The notes under the pieces are model-generated. The model was given only the letters and a program-made list of their open reading frames with translations. It made no database searches and was not told where the DNA came from. 64,000 bases of DNA from Flavobacterium sp. GT3R68 (lineage in GTDB: Bacteria; Bacteroidota; Bacteroidia; Flavobacteriales; Flavobacteriaceae): positions 826,731 to 890,730 of the forward strand of contig NZ_VJZK01000001.1 of the NCBI RefSeq assembly GCF_007109225.1. Reading direction: 5' to 3'. Made by a program: the position numbers and the translations under genes. This document shows, piece by piece, positions 33,622 through 43,504 of the stretch (positions are counted from its first letter, which is position 1; every line of letters begins with the position of its first letter).

Positions 33622-34350
33622 ATGAAAGAACAAATCAAAAGTTTTTTAAACGAAGAACAAGATCCAAAAGCGATAGAAAAAATCACTTCAAAATTGAATG
33701 ATTTATTGATGAAAAACGAAGAAGTCGGATATATTGGCGTTCAGAAAAAGCCAGCCATTACCGTTTTTCCGGATAGCATTGTCCTGACCAATAAACGTAT
33801 TATCATTTGCAAGCCAAAAAATTTGGGACTTTCCATGGATTTTATCGATTACACCTGGGATGAAATCGTAGGGACTTTCGTAAAGGAAAATATATTGGGA
33901 TCCGAATTTTCGTTTTCAACCAAAACAGACATTCAGGTTTCCATCGATTATATTCCTAAAACCCAGGCAAGAAAGATTTTTACTTATGCCAAAGAACAAA
34001 TCGACATCCTGAAAAATGGAATAGTATTGGAACCAATTTCTCAAACTGCATCGGTTTTACAAACTGCGGAAGTTATTGAAGAAGCAATCGTTGATGAAAG
34101 TGAGTATCCTTTTGAGGAAATCGAAACAGAAGAAGTAACTTCTTTCGCAGAAATCATGTCGTCCACTCCGGCAGTACAGGAACCATATGCGGAACCAATT
34201 GCTCAGACTAGTTTAGAGAAAAAGATCAGCGATATGTCAAGCGAAGAGTTGTTTTCGAAACTTCAGAATTATAAAAAATTATTGGACAACGGATTGATTC
34301 TTCAGGGCGAATATGACAAACTGAAAGCAGAAGTTTTACAGTATATGTAA
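33622..34350 (+). CDS. Bacterial PH-domain protein with SHOCT tail
   Basis: 242 residues. The N-terminal part (30-130) is a bacterial PH domain (VGYIGVQKKPAITVFPDS, VLTNKRIIICKPK, DYTWDEIVGTFV). An acidic linker (about 140-195, rich in Glu/Ala/Thr) follows, and the last 40 residues look like a SHOCT oligomerisation motif (KKISDMSSEELFSKLQNYKKLLDNG, split as KKISDMSSEELF and KLLDNGLILQGEYDKLK). No membrane segment, so probably cytoplasmic. A bidirectional terminator follows. Confidence 0.82.
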   Translation: MKEQIKSFLNEEQDPKAIEKITSKLNDLLMKNEEVGYIGVQKKPAITVFPDSIVLTNKRIIICKPKNLGLSMDFIDYTWDEIVGTFVKENILGSEFSFSTKTDIQVSIDYIPKTQARKIFTYAKEQIDILKNGIVLEPISQTASVLQTAEVIEEAIVDESEYPFEEIETEEVTSFAEIMSSTPAVQEPYAEPIAQTSLEKKISDMSSEELFSKLQNYKKLLDNGLILQGEYDKLKAEVLQYM

Positions 34351-34366
34351 AATCTAAAATCATAAT

Positions 34367-34398
34367 AAAAAAGGGCTGTCAATCGACGGCCCTTTTTT
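34367..34398. terminator. Bidirectional terminator
   Basis: AAAAAAGGGC plus GTC pairs with GAC plus GCCCTTTTTT around loop AATC, with one T-G pair. It separates the PH-domain gene from the convergent TonB receptor gene. Confidence 0.9.
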
Positions 34399-34399
34399 A

Positions 34400-36688
34400 T
34401 TATTTCGTTAAATCGATTGGAATTTTCACGCCGAATTGAACATTAATTCCCGGCTCAATAATTTCAAACGATCGGAATCTTGATATGTGGTCCAAATAGG
34501 TTTTGTCCATGACGTTATTAGCTGCCAGGGTAAATTCCCATTTTCTATACGTTCCGCCGAGGCCAATATTTAATAACGTGTAACCCGGCGTTTCCATTTC
34601 GTTTTCCGATACTTTATCCTGCGTAAAAGCGGTCAGGGTTCCGATACTGAAAAATGTATTTTTGAAACTATTGATTTTGTCAAAGTTAAAATATAATGTG
34701 TTGAATAATTTGGTGGCCGGCATAGTAGGCAAATAAGAGTCGTTGTCTCTTCTTTTTGCGGTAAGAGTGGAGATTTTTGATTCAAAATGCGTCCATTTCA
34801 TTGTCGCCGGATGAATGTCTATTCCTGCTTCTCCTCCATAAATTCTGGCATCGGCTTGATAGAATTTATATTCAGGGACTATTTCAAGAGGATCAATATT
34901 GCTTTGGACCATATTACCGGTAGACTTAATGTAGATGTAATCGTCAATCATGTTGTTATAAACCGAGCCTTCTATCGAGATGTTTTTGGAAGTAAATAGC
35001 AGATATAAATCGATTTCATTGTTGGTTTCTTTCCTAAAATTTTCATCGCCTATTTCAAATCGCTGGTTTTCAAGTTTAACACCATACGAAAAAAGTTCGT
35101 TCAAATTAGGTGTTCTGTACCCGGAAGCAAAACTGGCTCTTGCCGTTAAATTTTTAGCCAATAAATAAGAGGTACCTACTGAATAACTGATGTTGTTATA
35201 TTTCTTCGTCCTGTTATCTGCTTCATTCATCGGTTTGGATTCCAGAATACGGGAATCGTATCTTGCCCCAAAACTCAAGGAAAGTTTTTCCAAATCTAAT
35301 TTGGTCAATGCCAAAAAACCGATATCATTGATGGTCGCATCCGGAATTATTTGCGCAGCAGCATTTTTTAAATTTTTATTATTTTGATGCATCCCTTGCG
35401 TACCGATTATCGTAGAAAATTTATTCCAATTTGGTAAATGCCATTTTACATCATAGGTTAACGATTGCAAACTCATGTCTAAGTACCTGTACCCTTTTTT
35501 AACGCCGCTTAATTCCTCGTTTTCAATTCTATGATTATTCTGATATCCAAAAGTGGTTTCGATTTTTGATTTTCCTAAAAGAAACGTGGACATGGAGTTT
35601 AAACGATTATCGGTAACCTCATGAAAAGGAGCTTCAATTTCGAAAGGGAATTTTTCTGCTTCCAGGCTATCGATATTGGTTATTTGTCCGTTTTCATCCT
35701 TAACGATATCTTTTCCGTCTAAAATGCCGTAGTACGCTTTATTAAACAAATACGATAAGGTTGTAGATCCCCATTTCCCGTTTTTCCCCACATATCCTTT
35801 TGCGCCATATTCCAGTAATCGTGTATTGGGAACCCTGAAATCATATCCATTCTAGAAATAATCAGAAAGTAATCTGCCCAATGCATTCACGCCCCAATTA
35901 TATTTTTCCTTTGCGCCCTGTAAATTCGCTTCGGTACTGGCGCCGAGGTTATTTGAAAACAATCTGCTTGAAACATATCCTTTTTTAGTATTTACCTCTG
36001 CCGGCTGTTCTTTAACGATATGGATTATTCCACCCATGGCTTCCGGTCCGTACAACAAACTTACAGGGCCTTTTATGATTTCAATACGATCCAGTCCGAG
36101 TTCATTAACACCTATTCCATGCTCATCATCCCATTGTTGGGTTTCAAATCGCATTCCGTCCACAACCGTTAGAACCCTGTTTCCTGACAGACCCCGAATG
36201 ACAGGTCTGGAAACCATAGGCCCGGTAGATATGGCATCAACACCAGGTACTTTTTCTATCGCATCCATGATCGTAACAGCCCCCATCTTTTGAAGATTGC
36301 CCTTTTTAACGACGTCAATTTTATAAGTATTTTTATCTTGTTTGTCGTAGAAAGCATTTGAAATAACCACTTCATCCAATTTAAAAGACTGAGTATTTAA
36401 CCTAAAATCGAGAATTAGGTTTTCCTTGTCACTTGCAATTGTAACGGTTTCGATTTTTGTCGTATAATCTAATTGGCTGATTTTTATCCGGTACACACCT
36501 CTCCCTAAATTGGTAAAATTATACTCTCCGTTTTCATTGGTGAACGTATTCTTATTGATTTCCAGTAGAAAAACATTAACTCCTGCGATAGGTTTATCGG
36601 TGTTTACATCGAAGATTTTACCTTTTAAAGTTTGTGAATTAATTATTTGGGATGCCAAACAGGAAGCTATTAAAAAATATATACGCAT
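34400..36688 (-). pseudogene. TonB-dependent receptor interrupted by an in-frame TAG
   Basis: 762 codons of one continuous frame. The signal MRIYFLIASCLASQIINS is followed by a carboxypeptidase-like regulatory domain (LKGKIFDVNTDKPIAGVNVF), a plug domain (VTIMDAIEKVPGVDAIS, RPVIRGLSGNRVLTVVDGMR, LLYGPEAMGGIIHIV) and a 22-strand-type barrel to the C-terminus. After SDYF the codon is TAG (35852-35854) and the same frame then continues NGYDFRVPNTRLLEYGAKGYVGKNGK and on to a normal barrel end. One base change would restore it. It could be a recent nonsense mutation, a sequencing error or a read-through site. The truncated 278-residue product would have a plug but no barrel. Confidence 0.88.
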
Positions 36689-36780
36689 AGGTTCAGTTCA
36701 TTAATTGAATTAAAAGACGGGCAAAAATATAGTTTTTTTAAAAAAACTACTCATTTATATTCAAGATTTGATTTAAAAAC

Positions 36781-36814
36781 AAAAAAGCCAAAGGAATTAT
36801 CCCTTGACTTTTTT
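36781..36814. terminator. Terminator after the DUF4407 gene
   Basis: AAAAAAG with CTTTTTT outer arms and CAA/TTG, GG/CC inner pairs with two mismatches, between the TonB receptor start and the DUF4407 stop. Confidence 0.55.
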
Positions 36815-36837
36815 CTATTATGACTTGAATGAAATGC

Positions 36838-37941
36838 TTAGGTTAAAGTTTGTTTCTGTTTTTGTACAAAACTATTGGCCTGCAGTTCCAGTAACTCAGT
36901 GGCTTTTTGGCGTTGCATTTTGTATAATTCCTTATCCTGTGCAATATCTTCATATACTTTGTCGTGCATCGTGGCGCTTGTTTTTACCAATAAAGTACGC
37001 TGGTATTTATGCTGGGCCAACGTCGCATGTAAGGCTGTTTCCAAATCTTCCAATTTCAGGTCGTATTCCCCTTTGGGTGATAACAATTTGGCAATGATCG
37101 GTGAAGTTTCAACTGCAAGGAACAATAGCATAATGAATAAAGATGGCAATAAAGGCAATTTACCTAATGCATTGATCCGGGCCATCAGTCCATCGAAGCC
37201 ATCGATAATAGGTTGGGTATCGGTAACTTTTTTGTCTAAATCGGCCTGCAGCATTTTTGCTTTTTTCTCTTTTTCCAGAAGGGTTTGGGAACTATTGCTT
37301 TTTAAGGAATCCAGTTGGGTCATGGCCAAATCGTGCGCTTCCCTTTTTTCCTTATAAATAGGGCCTTTACCTATTTTTTTGGTACCGGCAGAACCTTCTG
37401 CCTCCGTTATATAAGAACTGTATAAAGCAGATACTTCTTTTTCTTTTCGGGTAACTGCGGATTTCAGGCTATCGATTTCGGATTTGTTTTTATCGAGGTC
37501 CGATTTAAAATAATTGGCAACTTCTTTTTTATTATTCAGTGCCATGGCGTTTTTTTCTTTCAATAAAACGGTATTGATTTCTTTTTCGAAAATTTTTATT
37601 TCCAGCGGTTTCGAAATGACAATAGCAATGATCACCGCTAAAATAATCCTTGGGGTAGCCTGTAAAAATTCACTGCTAAACCGGTCCCTTTTCCGAATGG
37701 TCGAAACGATAAAACGGTCCAGATTAAAAATAAGTAAACCCCAGACAATCCCAAAAAGTAATGCGGGAATAACATCGTCAAAAACAGTGAAGAGGGCATA
37801 GGCGCTGGCGATAAAAGCCATGACTGCGGTGAAGAAAACGGTTGCCCCTATACCGACGTATTTGGTTTGCTCCCCTTCGGAGCAGCCTTCGAGAAGGTTT
37901 TTGTCAGCCCCTGAACAGAGGATAAAGAATTTTTTAAGCAT
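36838..37941 (-). CDS. DUF4407 membrane protein
   Basis: 367 residues from the internal ATG at 37941 (MLKKFFILCSGADKNLLEGC), the typical DUF4407 start; the longer frame adds a Ser-rich leader. There are two N-terminal membrane helices (KYVGIGATVFFTAVMAFIAS; FGIVWGLLIFNLDRFIVS), then a third helix (RIILAVIIAIVISKPLEI), a long charged coiled coil (about 135-250), a helix at 270-295 and a C-terminal helical tail. The function of DUF4407 is unknown. Monocistronic by its spacing. Confidence 0.88.
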   Translation of the reverse strand: MLKKFFILCSGADKNLLEGCSEGEQTKYVGIGATVFFTAVMAFIASAYALFTVFDDVIPALLFGIVWGLLIFNLDRFIVSTIRKRDRFSSEFLQATPRIILAVIIAIVISKPLEIKIFEKEINTVLLKEKNAMALNNKKEVANYFKSDLDKNKSEIDSLKSAVTRKEKEVSALYSSYITEAEGSAGTKKIGKGPIYKEKREAHDLAMTQLDSLKSNSSQTLLEKEKKAKMLQADLDKKVTDTQPIIDGFDGLMARINALGKLPLLPSLFIMLLFLAVETSPIIAKLLSPKGEYDLKLEDLETALHATLAQHKYQRTLLVKTSATMHDKVYEDIAQDKELYKMQRQKATELLELQANSFVQKQKQTLT

Positions 37942-38207
37942 GATTGATGATTTTGATGATGATTGATTGTGCAAATTTAACGCCAAAATTCTATATATGT
38001 TGTTAAAACGCTGATATGTTTTGGTTTACGAAAGAAAAACATCCGACGGATATGGAAAATTCTTTTTTAACAAGAAAAAAATTATTTAAAGTTACCTGTA
38101 AATCAATATAATGAAGATTATTTTGTAAATTTGAGTTCCCCTTTATCACTTCGCCCCAATTTAAAAAAGTATTTATACAATCTCTAATACTTATAAATTT
38201 CGAAGTT

Positions 38208-39023
38208 ATGAAAACAATTAAACACACGTTTTTAGCGGCACTTATGGGAGTGTTTCTAATGAGTAATTCCACTATTGCTCAGGAAGAAAAAGAGTATTTT
38301 ATTACCGTTACTACACTACATTGGAACATGGATCAGGAAGATTTTTCACTGGATGCATGGAAAGCACTTGAAAAGGAATATCTGGAAAAAGTAGTTAAGA
38401 AAAATGAGTTCATCATAGGACAGGAATTCCTGATGCATTATTTTACGGCCGACAACACGGAACTTCTTCTGGTGAGTACCTTTGAGTCTTGGGACGCCAT
38501 TGAAAAAGCATCTGTCAGAACTGACGAGTTGGAAAAATTGGCATGGCCGGATGAAAAAGCCAGAACCGCTTATTTTGATAAAAAAGGGACCTATTATGGT
38601 CATAATCATTCCGATGAAATATACAGTTCTTATGCTGGTGCAAAAATGCCAAAAGGGAAAATGGATAAGGAAATGCTGTTCTATGTCAGAAAAAGTCATT
38701 TGGCCTATCCAAAAGGAGGCAACGAAAAGGAATTTAAGGAATTGCACAATCAATATCTGACTGCAGTGACCTATAAAAATGATTTTGTAAAGGCTTATTA
38801 TCCAAATGTTCATGCCTGGGGTGCTAATAAAACGGAGTTTACAGAGGTTTTTGTGCTTGATTCATTATCGGATATTGAAAAATATTTTGACAAAAATGAG
38901 GAACTGGCCAAAGCATGGAAGGATGAAGGCAAACGAAAAGAGTTTGGCAAGAAAATTGGGAGATATTTCACAGGGGAACATGGGGATTATCTTTATAAAT
39001 TAGTTCCTGAACTGACTAAATAA
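38208..39023 (+). CDS. Secreted protein with two related alpha/beta domains
   Basis: 271 residues with signal peptide (FLAALMGVFLMSNSTIAQ). The mature protein is an internal duplication: residues about 28-143 (YFITVTTLHW...LLLVSTFESWDAIEKA...YFDKKGTYYGHNHSDEIY) and 155-268 (MLFYVRKSHL...TEVFVLDSLSDIEKYF...FGKKIGRYFTGEHGDYLY). Each half has the beta-alpha-beta-beta-alpha-beta pattern of dimeric alpha/beta-barrel (ABM-like) domains. No catalytic residues recognised. It could bind a small molecule in the periplasm. A terminator follows. Confidence 0.75.
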   Translation: MKTIKHTFLAALMGVFLMSNSTIAQEEKEYFITVTTLHWNMDQEDFSLDAWKALEKEYLEKVVKKNEFIIGQEFLMHYFTADNTELLLVSTFESWDAIEKASVRTDELEKLAWPDEKARTAYFDKKGTYYGHNHSDEIYSSYAGAKMPKGKMDKEMLFYVRKSHLAYPKGGNEKEFKELHNQYLTAVTYKNDFVKAYYPNVHAWGANKTEFTEVFVLDSLSDIEKYFDKNEELAKAWKDEGKRKEFGKKIGRYFTGEHGDYLYKLVPELTK

Positions 39024-39033
39024 GTTTTTGGTT

Positions 39034-39069
39034 AAAAAAACGCCAACTGAGAAGTTGACGTTTTTTTTT
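39034..39069 (+). terminator. Terminator after 38208 gene
   Basis: AAAAAAACG-C-CAACT and AGTTG-A-CGTTTTTTT with loop GAGA, 10 nt after the stop. Confidence 0.85.
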
Positions 39070-39118
39070 ATTTTTAGTGACAACACTGAAAACGAAATGA
39101 ATTTAAAAGGATTGGGTC

Positions 39119-40678
39119 CTACAGATGAGCTGCCATTTTTTTATTTAAAATGAGTTCTAATGCCCAATCTGAGGCGTTTATAGCGCCTTCAATAAAGCCA
39201 GTATAATCGGAATACGCCTCTCCGATAATGTGTACATTTTTGGGTCCGCCGTTCAGCGAGAAAGCTTTGAATTTTTCTTGTACTTCCCAAGATTTGATTC
39301 CCGGTCGCCAGCAATGATTTCCCGCGCCATACGGAGTACATGACCAGTCCCGGATGCCATAAGACACAATGGAGGCCAGGATGTCTTCCTTGATTTCGCT
39401 TAAGGTCATATCCGAATAAAATAACAATGCCTCTTTAGTCAGTTTCAATCCTTTTTTTGACATGGCTTCATTTCCTTGTAAGGACCGATACACTTCTTGA
39501 GACATAAAATTGGCAAACTGCGATTTGATTTCATCATTATTGTTGATTTCTGCCCTGTCATGTTTTTCTTTATCTGCAATATAATAATTCCAAAACTCGG
39601 TCGCCGGACGATCGGTATATAAAAGAATCATACCGTATCCATCAGTATCCTTTAATTTGGAACGTCTGAAATAATGAATTTCTCTGGTTGGCATTCGGTT
39701 GGCTCTGGATTGTGGTGTTTGGTCATAATCCCACCAAGGCTTGTCCAGAACAAAGAATACTTTAGTCATAGAGAATCCATTTACCGCGTCTAAGGACTTG
39801 GCTATATCTTCAGGAAGGGAAGTGATCAGTTTTTTTAGCGGATGTTGTGGCATAGCCAACATCAAGTGATCTGCTGTCGCATTTATAGTTTGATTGTCTT
39901 TTAAATACTTGATTGACAATTTATCACGGTTATATTCGAAAGATATTAATTTGGCATTATTAATCAGGATAACATTGGGTCTGTCATTCAGTTTTTTCAA
40001 CATTTGAATGGTAATTTCTTCTGTCCCTTTTTTGATTGTAGCCAATATTTGTCCTTCGGTTTTGAACGCTCTTAACCACCAAATGGCCCATTCGATTGCA
40101 TTGAGATTGTCAGGAATCATGTGATAGAAAGTACCCGTATCCCGAATTTTCATTAAAGCTTGATGACTCAAAATACCGTCTTCGCTCAGAGCATTCCAAA
40201 AACCCGTATTCCACATCGGTTTTCCGTTTAAGGTTGCTTCTTTTCGCATGATACGAAAATCGTCTTCCGTTAGGCTATCAATCCAATTTTGGCATCCATA
40301 ATCTATTGGGTTCGTGGGGTTTTTACCCATCATGAGTAAAACACCTCTGCGCAATAGATCCAATGAGTCGAGGTTTTGTTCCTGCAAAGGCAGATCGTAT
40401 TGCGGATATTGCGAAGGATTGGCTCTTGGTCCTGTAAAAGGAACCAATTCTATTTTTAGCTCTTCTATGAGTTTGCCAAATTTAGGCTGAAGTTGGGTTT
40501 CGAATCGCATGGGCCCCCATTCGGTTATAAAGCCTTCCATAATAGTAGTTTCCATACGGCCGCCCCAACGGTCTGGTGACGCTTCAATTAAAGTCACCTG
40601 ATGTCCATTTTCGCTTAGTTTTAGCGCACTATATAACCCTGAAAAACCACCACCTGCAATTAAAATATTTTTCTTCAT
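39119..40678 (-). CDS. FAD-dependent amine oxidase family protein
   Basis: 519 residues. The N-terminal dinucleotide-binding fold is ILIAGGGFSGLYSALKL, with the ribose-binding Glu in VTLIEASPDRWGGRME. The C-terminal FAD-binding signature is IGEAYSDYTGFIEGAINASDWA (split as IGEAYSDYTG and FIEGAINASDWALE). The architecture matches monoamine/L-amino-acid oxidases or phytoene desaturase relatives. No signal peptide, so cytoplasmic. The amine or amino-acid substrate cannot be told. Single gene, with a terminator downstream of the next minus-strand gene's spacing. Confidence 0.85.
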   Translation of the reverse strand: MKKNILIAGGGFSGLYSALKLSENGHQVTLIEASPDRWGGRMETTIMEGFITEWGPMRFETQLQPKFGKLIEELKIELVPFTGPRANPSQYPQYDLPLQEQNLDSLDLLRRGVLLMMGKNPTNPIDYGCQNWIDSLTEDDFRIMRKEATLNGKPMWNTGFWNALSEDGILSHQALMKIRDTGTFYHMIPDNLNAIEWAIWWLRAFKTEGQILATIKKGTEEITIQMLKKLNDRPNVILINNAKLISFEYNRDKLSIKYLKDNQTINATADHLMLAMPQHPLKKLITSLPEDIAKSLDAVNGFSMTKVFFVLDKPWWDYDQTPQSRANRMPTREIHYFRRSKLKDTDGYGMILLYTDRPATEFWNYYIADKEKHDRAEINNNDEIKSQFANFMSQEVYRSLQGNEAMSKKGLKLTKEALLFYSDMTLSEIKEDILASIVSYGIRDWSCTPYGAGNHCWRPGIKSWEVQEKFKAFSLNGGPKNVHIIGEAYSDYTGFIEGAINASDWALELILNKKMAAHL

Positions 40679-40720
40679 TTTATTTAATTCATTCGACGCG
40701 CAAACATACGAAAAGCAAAA

Positions 40721-40748
40721 AAAATCCGCTCTTGATTAAGCGGATTTT
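40721..40748. terminator. Hairpin terminator upstream of the amine oxidase gene
   Basis: AAAATCCGCT and AGCGGATTTT with an 8-nt loop and A/T-rich flanks, between the M20 dipeptidase stop and the amine oxidase start; it would end the minus-strand dipeptidase transcript. Confidence 0.8.
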
Positions 40749-40839
40749 TAAGTATAATATGATTTTTGTAGTTTTTTTATCTATGAGATGTGTGATATAT
40801 CAAAAAAATATTGATTTTAGGGCTGTTTTAACAAAAAAA

Positions 40840-42228
40840 TTATTTACTCAACTCCACAAAGTATTTGTAAAACAACGGAATCGTTTCAATTCCCTTTAAA
40901 TAATTGAAGATTCCGAAATGCTCATTAGGGGAGTGGATGGCATCACTGTCCAGACCAAATCCCATTAAAATGGTTTTGCTTTTCAGTTCTTTTTCAAACA
41001 AGGCTACAATCGGAATACTTCCTCCGGAACGAACGGGAATGGCCGGCACTCCAAATGTTTCAGTATAGGCTTTGTTGGCTGCCTTATAGCCGATGCTGTC
41101 AGTAGGTGTAACATAGCCCTGGCCTCCATGGTGTGGTTTTACTTTTACCGTAACCCCAGCCGGTGCAATGCTCATGAAATGCTTGGTGAACAATTCGGTG
41201 ATTTCTTCCCAATCCTGGTTCGGAACCAAACGCATGGAGATTTTTGCAAAAGCTTTACTGGCAATAACCGTTTTGGCTCCTTCACCTGTATAGCCACCCC
41301 AGATACCGTTTACATCTAATGTAGGACGGATAGAATTTCTCTCGTTGGTCACATATCCTTTTTCGCCATAGATGTCATTCAGATCCAGTGCTTTTTTATA
41401 ATTGTCGAGATTGAAAGGCGCCTTTGCCATTTCTGCTCTTTCGTCCGTAGATAATTCTTCTACTTTGTCGTAAAATCCCGGGATGGTGATGTGATTATTT
41501 TCATCATGCAAAGAGGCAATCATTTTCGCCAGAACATTAATCGGATTGGCGACAGCACCACCATATAATCCGGAGTGCAGATCTCGGTTAGGGCCGGTCA
41601 CTTCCACTTCCACATAACTCAAACCACGCAAGCCTGTCGTAATCGAAGGTTGTTGGTTAGAAATCATTCCGGTATCGGAAATTAATATCACATCATTTTT
41701 CAATTTTTCCTGATTGCGTTCCACAAACCAGCTCAGACTTTTGGAGCCGACTTCTTCTTCGCCTTCAATCATGAATTTTACGTTACACGGCAATGTTTTG
41801 GATTGCACCATGTACTCCAATGCTTTTACATGCATGTACATTTGCCCTTTATCATCACAGGAACCGCGTGCGAATATGGCGCCTTCCGGGTGAATGTCTG
41901 TTTTTTTGATTACTGGTTCAAATGGCGGGGATGTCCATAAGTCCAATGGATCCGGCGGCTGCACATCATAATGGCCATATACCAAAACAGTAGGCAGGTT
42001 CTTATCGATAATTTTCTCACCATAAACAATAGGATATCCGGGCGTGTCGCAGATTTCTACGAAATCGCAGCCCGCTTCTTCCAATCTTGCTTTTACGGCA
42101 GTGGCAGTATCAATAACATCTTTGGAATAGGCAGTGTCGGCACTTACGGAAGGTATTTTTAATAATTCGATTAACTCGCTGATGAAACGGTCTTTATGTT
42201 CCTGAACATAGGATTTTATGTTGTCCAT
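40840..42228 (-). CDS. M20 family dipeptidase
   Basis: 462 residues, the usual length. Metal ligands and catalytic residues are seen in VYGHYDVQPPDP (His, Asp), ARGSCDDKGQMYMHV (Asp bridging), MIEGEEEVGSKSL (catalytic Glu and ligand), ILISDTGM and the C-terminal His in DAIHSPNEHFG. The lid domain lies between about 200 and 330. No signal peptide, so a cytoplasmic di- or tripeptidase. It converges on nothing and has the tRNA-Leu promoter behind its start. Confidence 0.93.
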   Translation of the reverse strand: MDNIKSYVQEHKDRFISELIELLKIPSVSADTAYSKDVIDTATAVKARLEEAGCDFVEICDTPGYPIVYGEKIIDKNLPTVLVYGHYDVQPPDPLDLWTSPPFEPVIKKTDIHPEGAIFARGSCDDKGQMYMHVKALEYMVQSKTLPCNVKFMIEGEEEVGSKSLSWFVERNQEKLKNDVILISDTGMISNQQPSITTGLRGLSYVEVEVTGPNRDLHSGLYGGAVANPINVLAKMIASLHDENNHITIPGFYDKVEELSTDERAEMAKAPFNLDNYKKALDLNDIYGEKGYVTNERNSIRPTLDVNGIWGGYTGEGAKTVIASKAFAKISMRLVPNQDWEEITELFTKHFMSIAPAGVTVKVKPHHGGQGYVTPTDSIGYKAANKAYTETFGVPAIPVRSGGSIPIVALFEKELKSKTILMGFGLDSDAIHSPNEHFGIFNYLKGIETIPLFYKYFVELSK

Positions 42229-42295
42229 ATTTTGGTTTTGGGTTTATGAGCTCAAAAATACAAAAAAGAGTGGAAATATTTTTTTAGAAAATTGC

Positions 42296-42325
42296 TTTGA
42301 ATGTTCGAAGTTATGTTTATATTTG
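42296..42325 (+). promoter_or_regulatory. Promoter of tRNA-Leu
   Basis: TTTG (42296-42299), an 18-nt spacer and TATATTTG (42318-42325), 13 nt before the tRNA; almost the same as the tRNA-Asp promoter. Confidence 0.85.
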
Positions 42326-42338
42326 CACTCACAATTTC

Positions 42339-42420
42339 GCGGATATGGTGAAATTGGTAGACATGCCAGACTTAGGATCTGGTGCCGCAAGGCGTGTAGG
42401 TTCGAGTCCTATTATCCGCA
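42339..42420 (+). tRNA. tRNA-Leu (TAG)
   Basis: 82 nt with a long variable arm. The acceptor GCGGATA pairs with TATCCGC, the discriminator is A, and the anticodon loop CTTAGGA gives anticodon TAG. Two C of CCA follow in the DNA. A terminator begins 4 nt later. Confidence 0.96.
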
Positions 42421-42423
42421 CCG

Positions 42424-42454
42424 AAAAAGCTTCTCATTTTGAGAGGCTTTTTTT
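42424..42454 (+). terminator. Terminator of tRNA-Leu
   Basis: AAAAAGC-TTCTC and GAGAG-GCTTTTT with loop ATTTT, followed by a T run. Confidence 0.88.
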
Positions 42455-42489
42455 TTGAACTATCTCCAGAATCTTATAAATGCCTTTAA

Positions 42490-43111
42490 ATGAAATTTTT
42501 AAAATTTGCCTCCCTATTACTCTTTATCACTCTGTTACAAGGCTGTGCATCACGCTACAAAAGGATTGAGCCGGAAAAAATTGACTATGTCGCAGTAAAT
42601 CCGTTTGAGAAAGTAACATTTGACTATAAATATGATTTGTTAAGCAAAAAGTATAAGAAGAAAGAAACCCGAAACAATATTAAACTAGTCGCTGTAAAAA
42701 TTACTAATAAATCGAATAAAGATTTAATCTTTGGAAAAAACTTAAAAATTATATCGTCTGATAATAAGGGGATTGATATTGTTGATAATGAGACAATTTT
42801 CAAGACTTTAAGGCAGCGTCCGGCTTCTTATTTGTGGTATATGTTTATAGCAGGTTTGAATTATAATATAGGTGAACACACAACTCTATATAATCAAGAT
42901 CAAAAAAACAGTTCAAATGTTTTTGGATTAATTATAGCCCGGAATTGTGGGAGGAAATATCTTAGTCGCTAATGGGGCTAATAAAAAATTTAAAAACGAA
43001 TTAATTAAATATAATATAACAGGATTAACCATTAAAAAAGGGGAAACTTTGTACGGATTGATTGGCATCAATTCAGATTCGTATAAATCTTTAAAACTAA
43101 AGATAGAATAA
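42490..43111 (+). pseudogene. Lipoprotein gene with a +1 frameshift
   Basis: The first frame (42490-42972) codes a lipoprotein start (LLQGC, Cys near 19) and about 150 good residues, then runs into out-of-frame NCGRKYLSR and a stop. Removing one C from CCC at 42938-42940 gives IIAGIVGGNILVANGANKKF and a further 56 codons ending LKIE at 43111, just before a strong terminator. The intact product would be about 206 residues: lipoprotein, beta-sandwich with KLVAVKITNKSNKDLIF, a membrane-like Gly stretch and a C-terminal sandwich (GLTIKKGETLYGLIGI). It could be a real mutation or a base-call error in a C run. Confidence 0.82.
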
Positions 43112-43130
43112 ATTGATCAAAAATTTTTTT

Positions 43131-43161
43131 AAAAACCCGCTCAATCGAGCGGGTTTTTTTA
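43131..43161. terminator. Bidirectional terminator
   Basis: A perfect 12-bp stem AAAAACCCGCTC/GAGCGGGTTTTT with loop AATC between the frameshifted lipoprotein gene and the convergent YegP gene. Confidence 0.93.
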
Positions 43162-43180
43162 TTTTAAAATGGTTTGAATT

Positions 43181-43504
43181 TTACTCTTCAATAGTTGCCG
43201 CTGGAGCATTACTTTTTACGGATTCGATTCCATTATCACGGCCTGATGCGCTTTCGTACATTTCACTATTTCCGATAACTTGTCCATTAATGGCCTTCAG
43301 ATTAAAAAAATATTTCCCATTACTTGAAGTTTTCTTGTCGTATTTCGAATCATCCTGAGAGTTCTTTTTTACTGATTCAATTCCATTTTCGCAGCTGGTT
43401 TTGGTAGCATAACCTTCACTTGCTAAAATGGTTTGCCCATTGCTGGATTTTAAATTGAACTGAAACTCTCCGTTTGATCTCTTAGTAATTACAAATTTTC
43501 CCAT
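43181..43504 (-). CDS. YegP-like protein (two DUF1508 repeats)
   Basis: 107 residues formed by two repeats of about 50: FVITKRSNGEFQFNLKSSNGQTILASEGY and KKTSSNGKYFFNLKAINGQVIGNSEMY (shown in parts), each followed by NGIESVKxN. This is the standard tandem DUF1508 layout. The small cytoplasmic protein has no established function. The last eight residues (APAATIEE) are a short tail. Monocistronic, ending at the bidirectional terminator. Confidence 0.92.
   Translation of the reverse strand: MGKFVITKRSNGEFQFNLKSSNGQTILASEGYATKTSCENGIESVKKNSQDDSKYDKKTSSNGKYFFNLKAINGQVIGNSEMYESASGRDNGIESVKSNAPAATIEE

Noticed and set aside
34400..36688. Two separate genes for the TonB receptor halves
   Set aside because: Both halves lie in the same frame with only a TAG between them, and the second half lacks its own signal peptide and a natural start.
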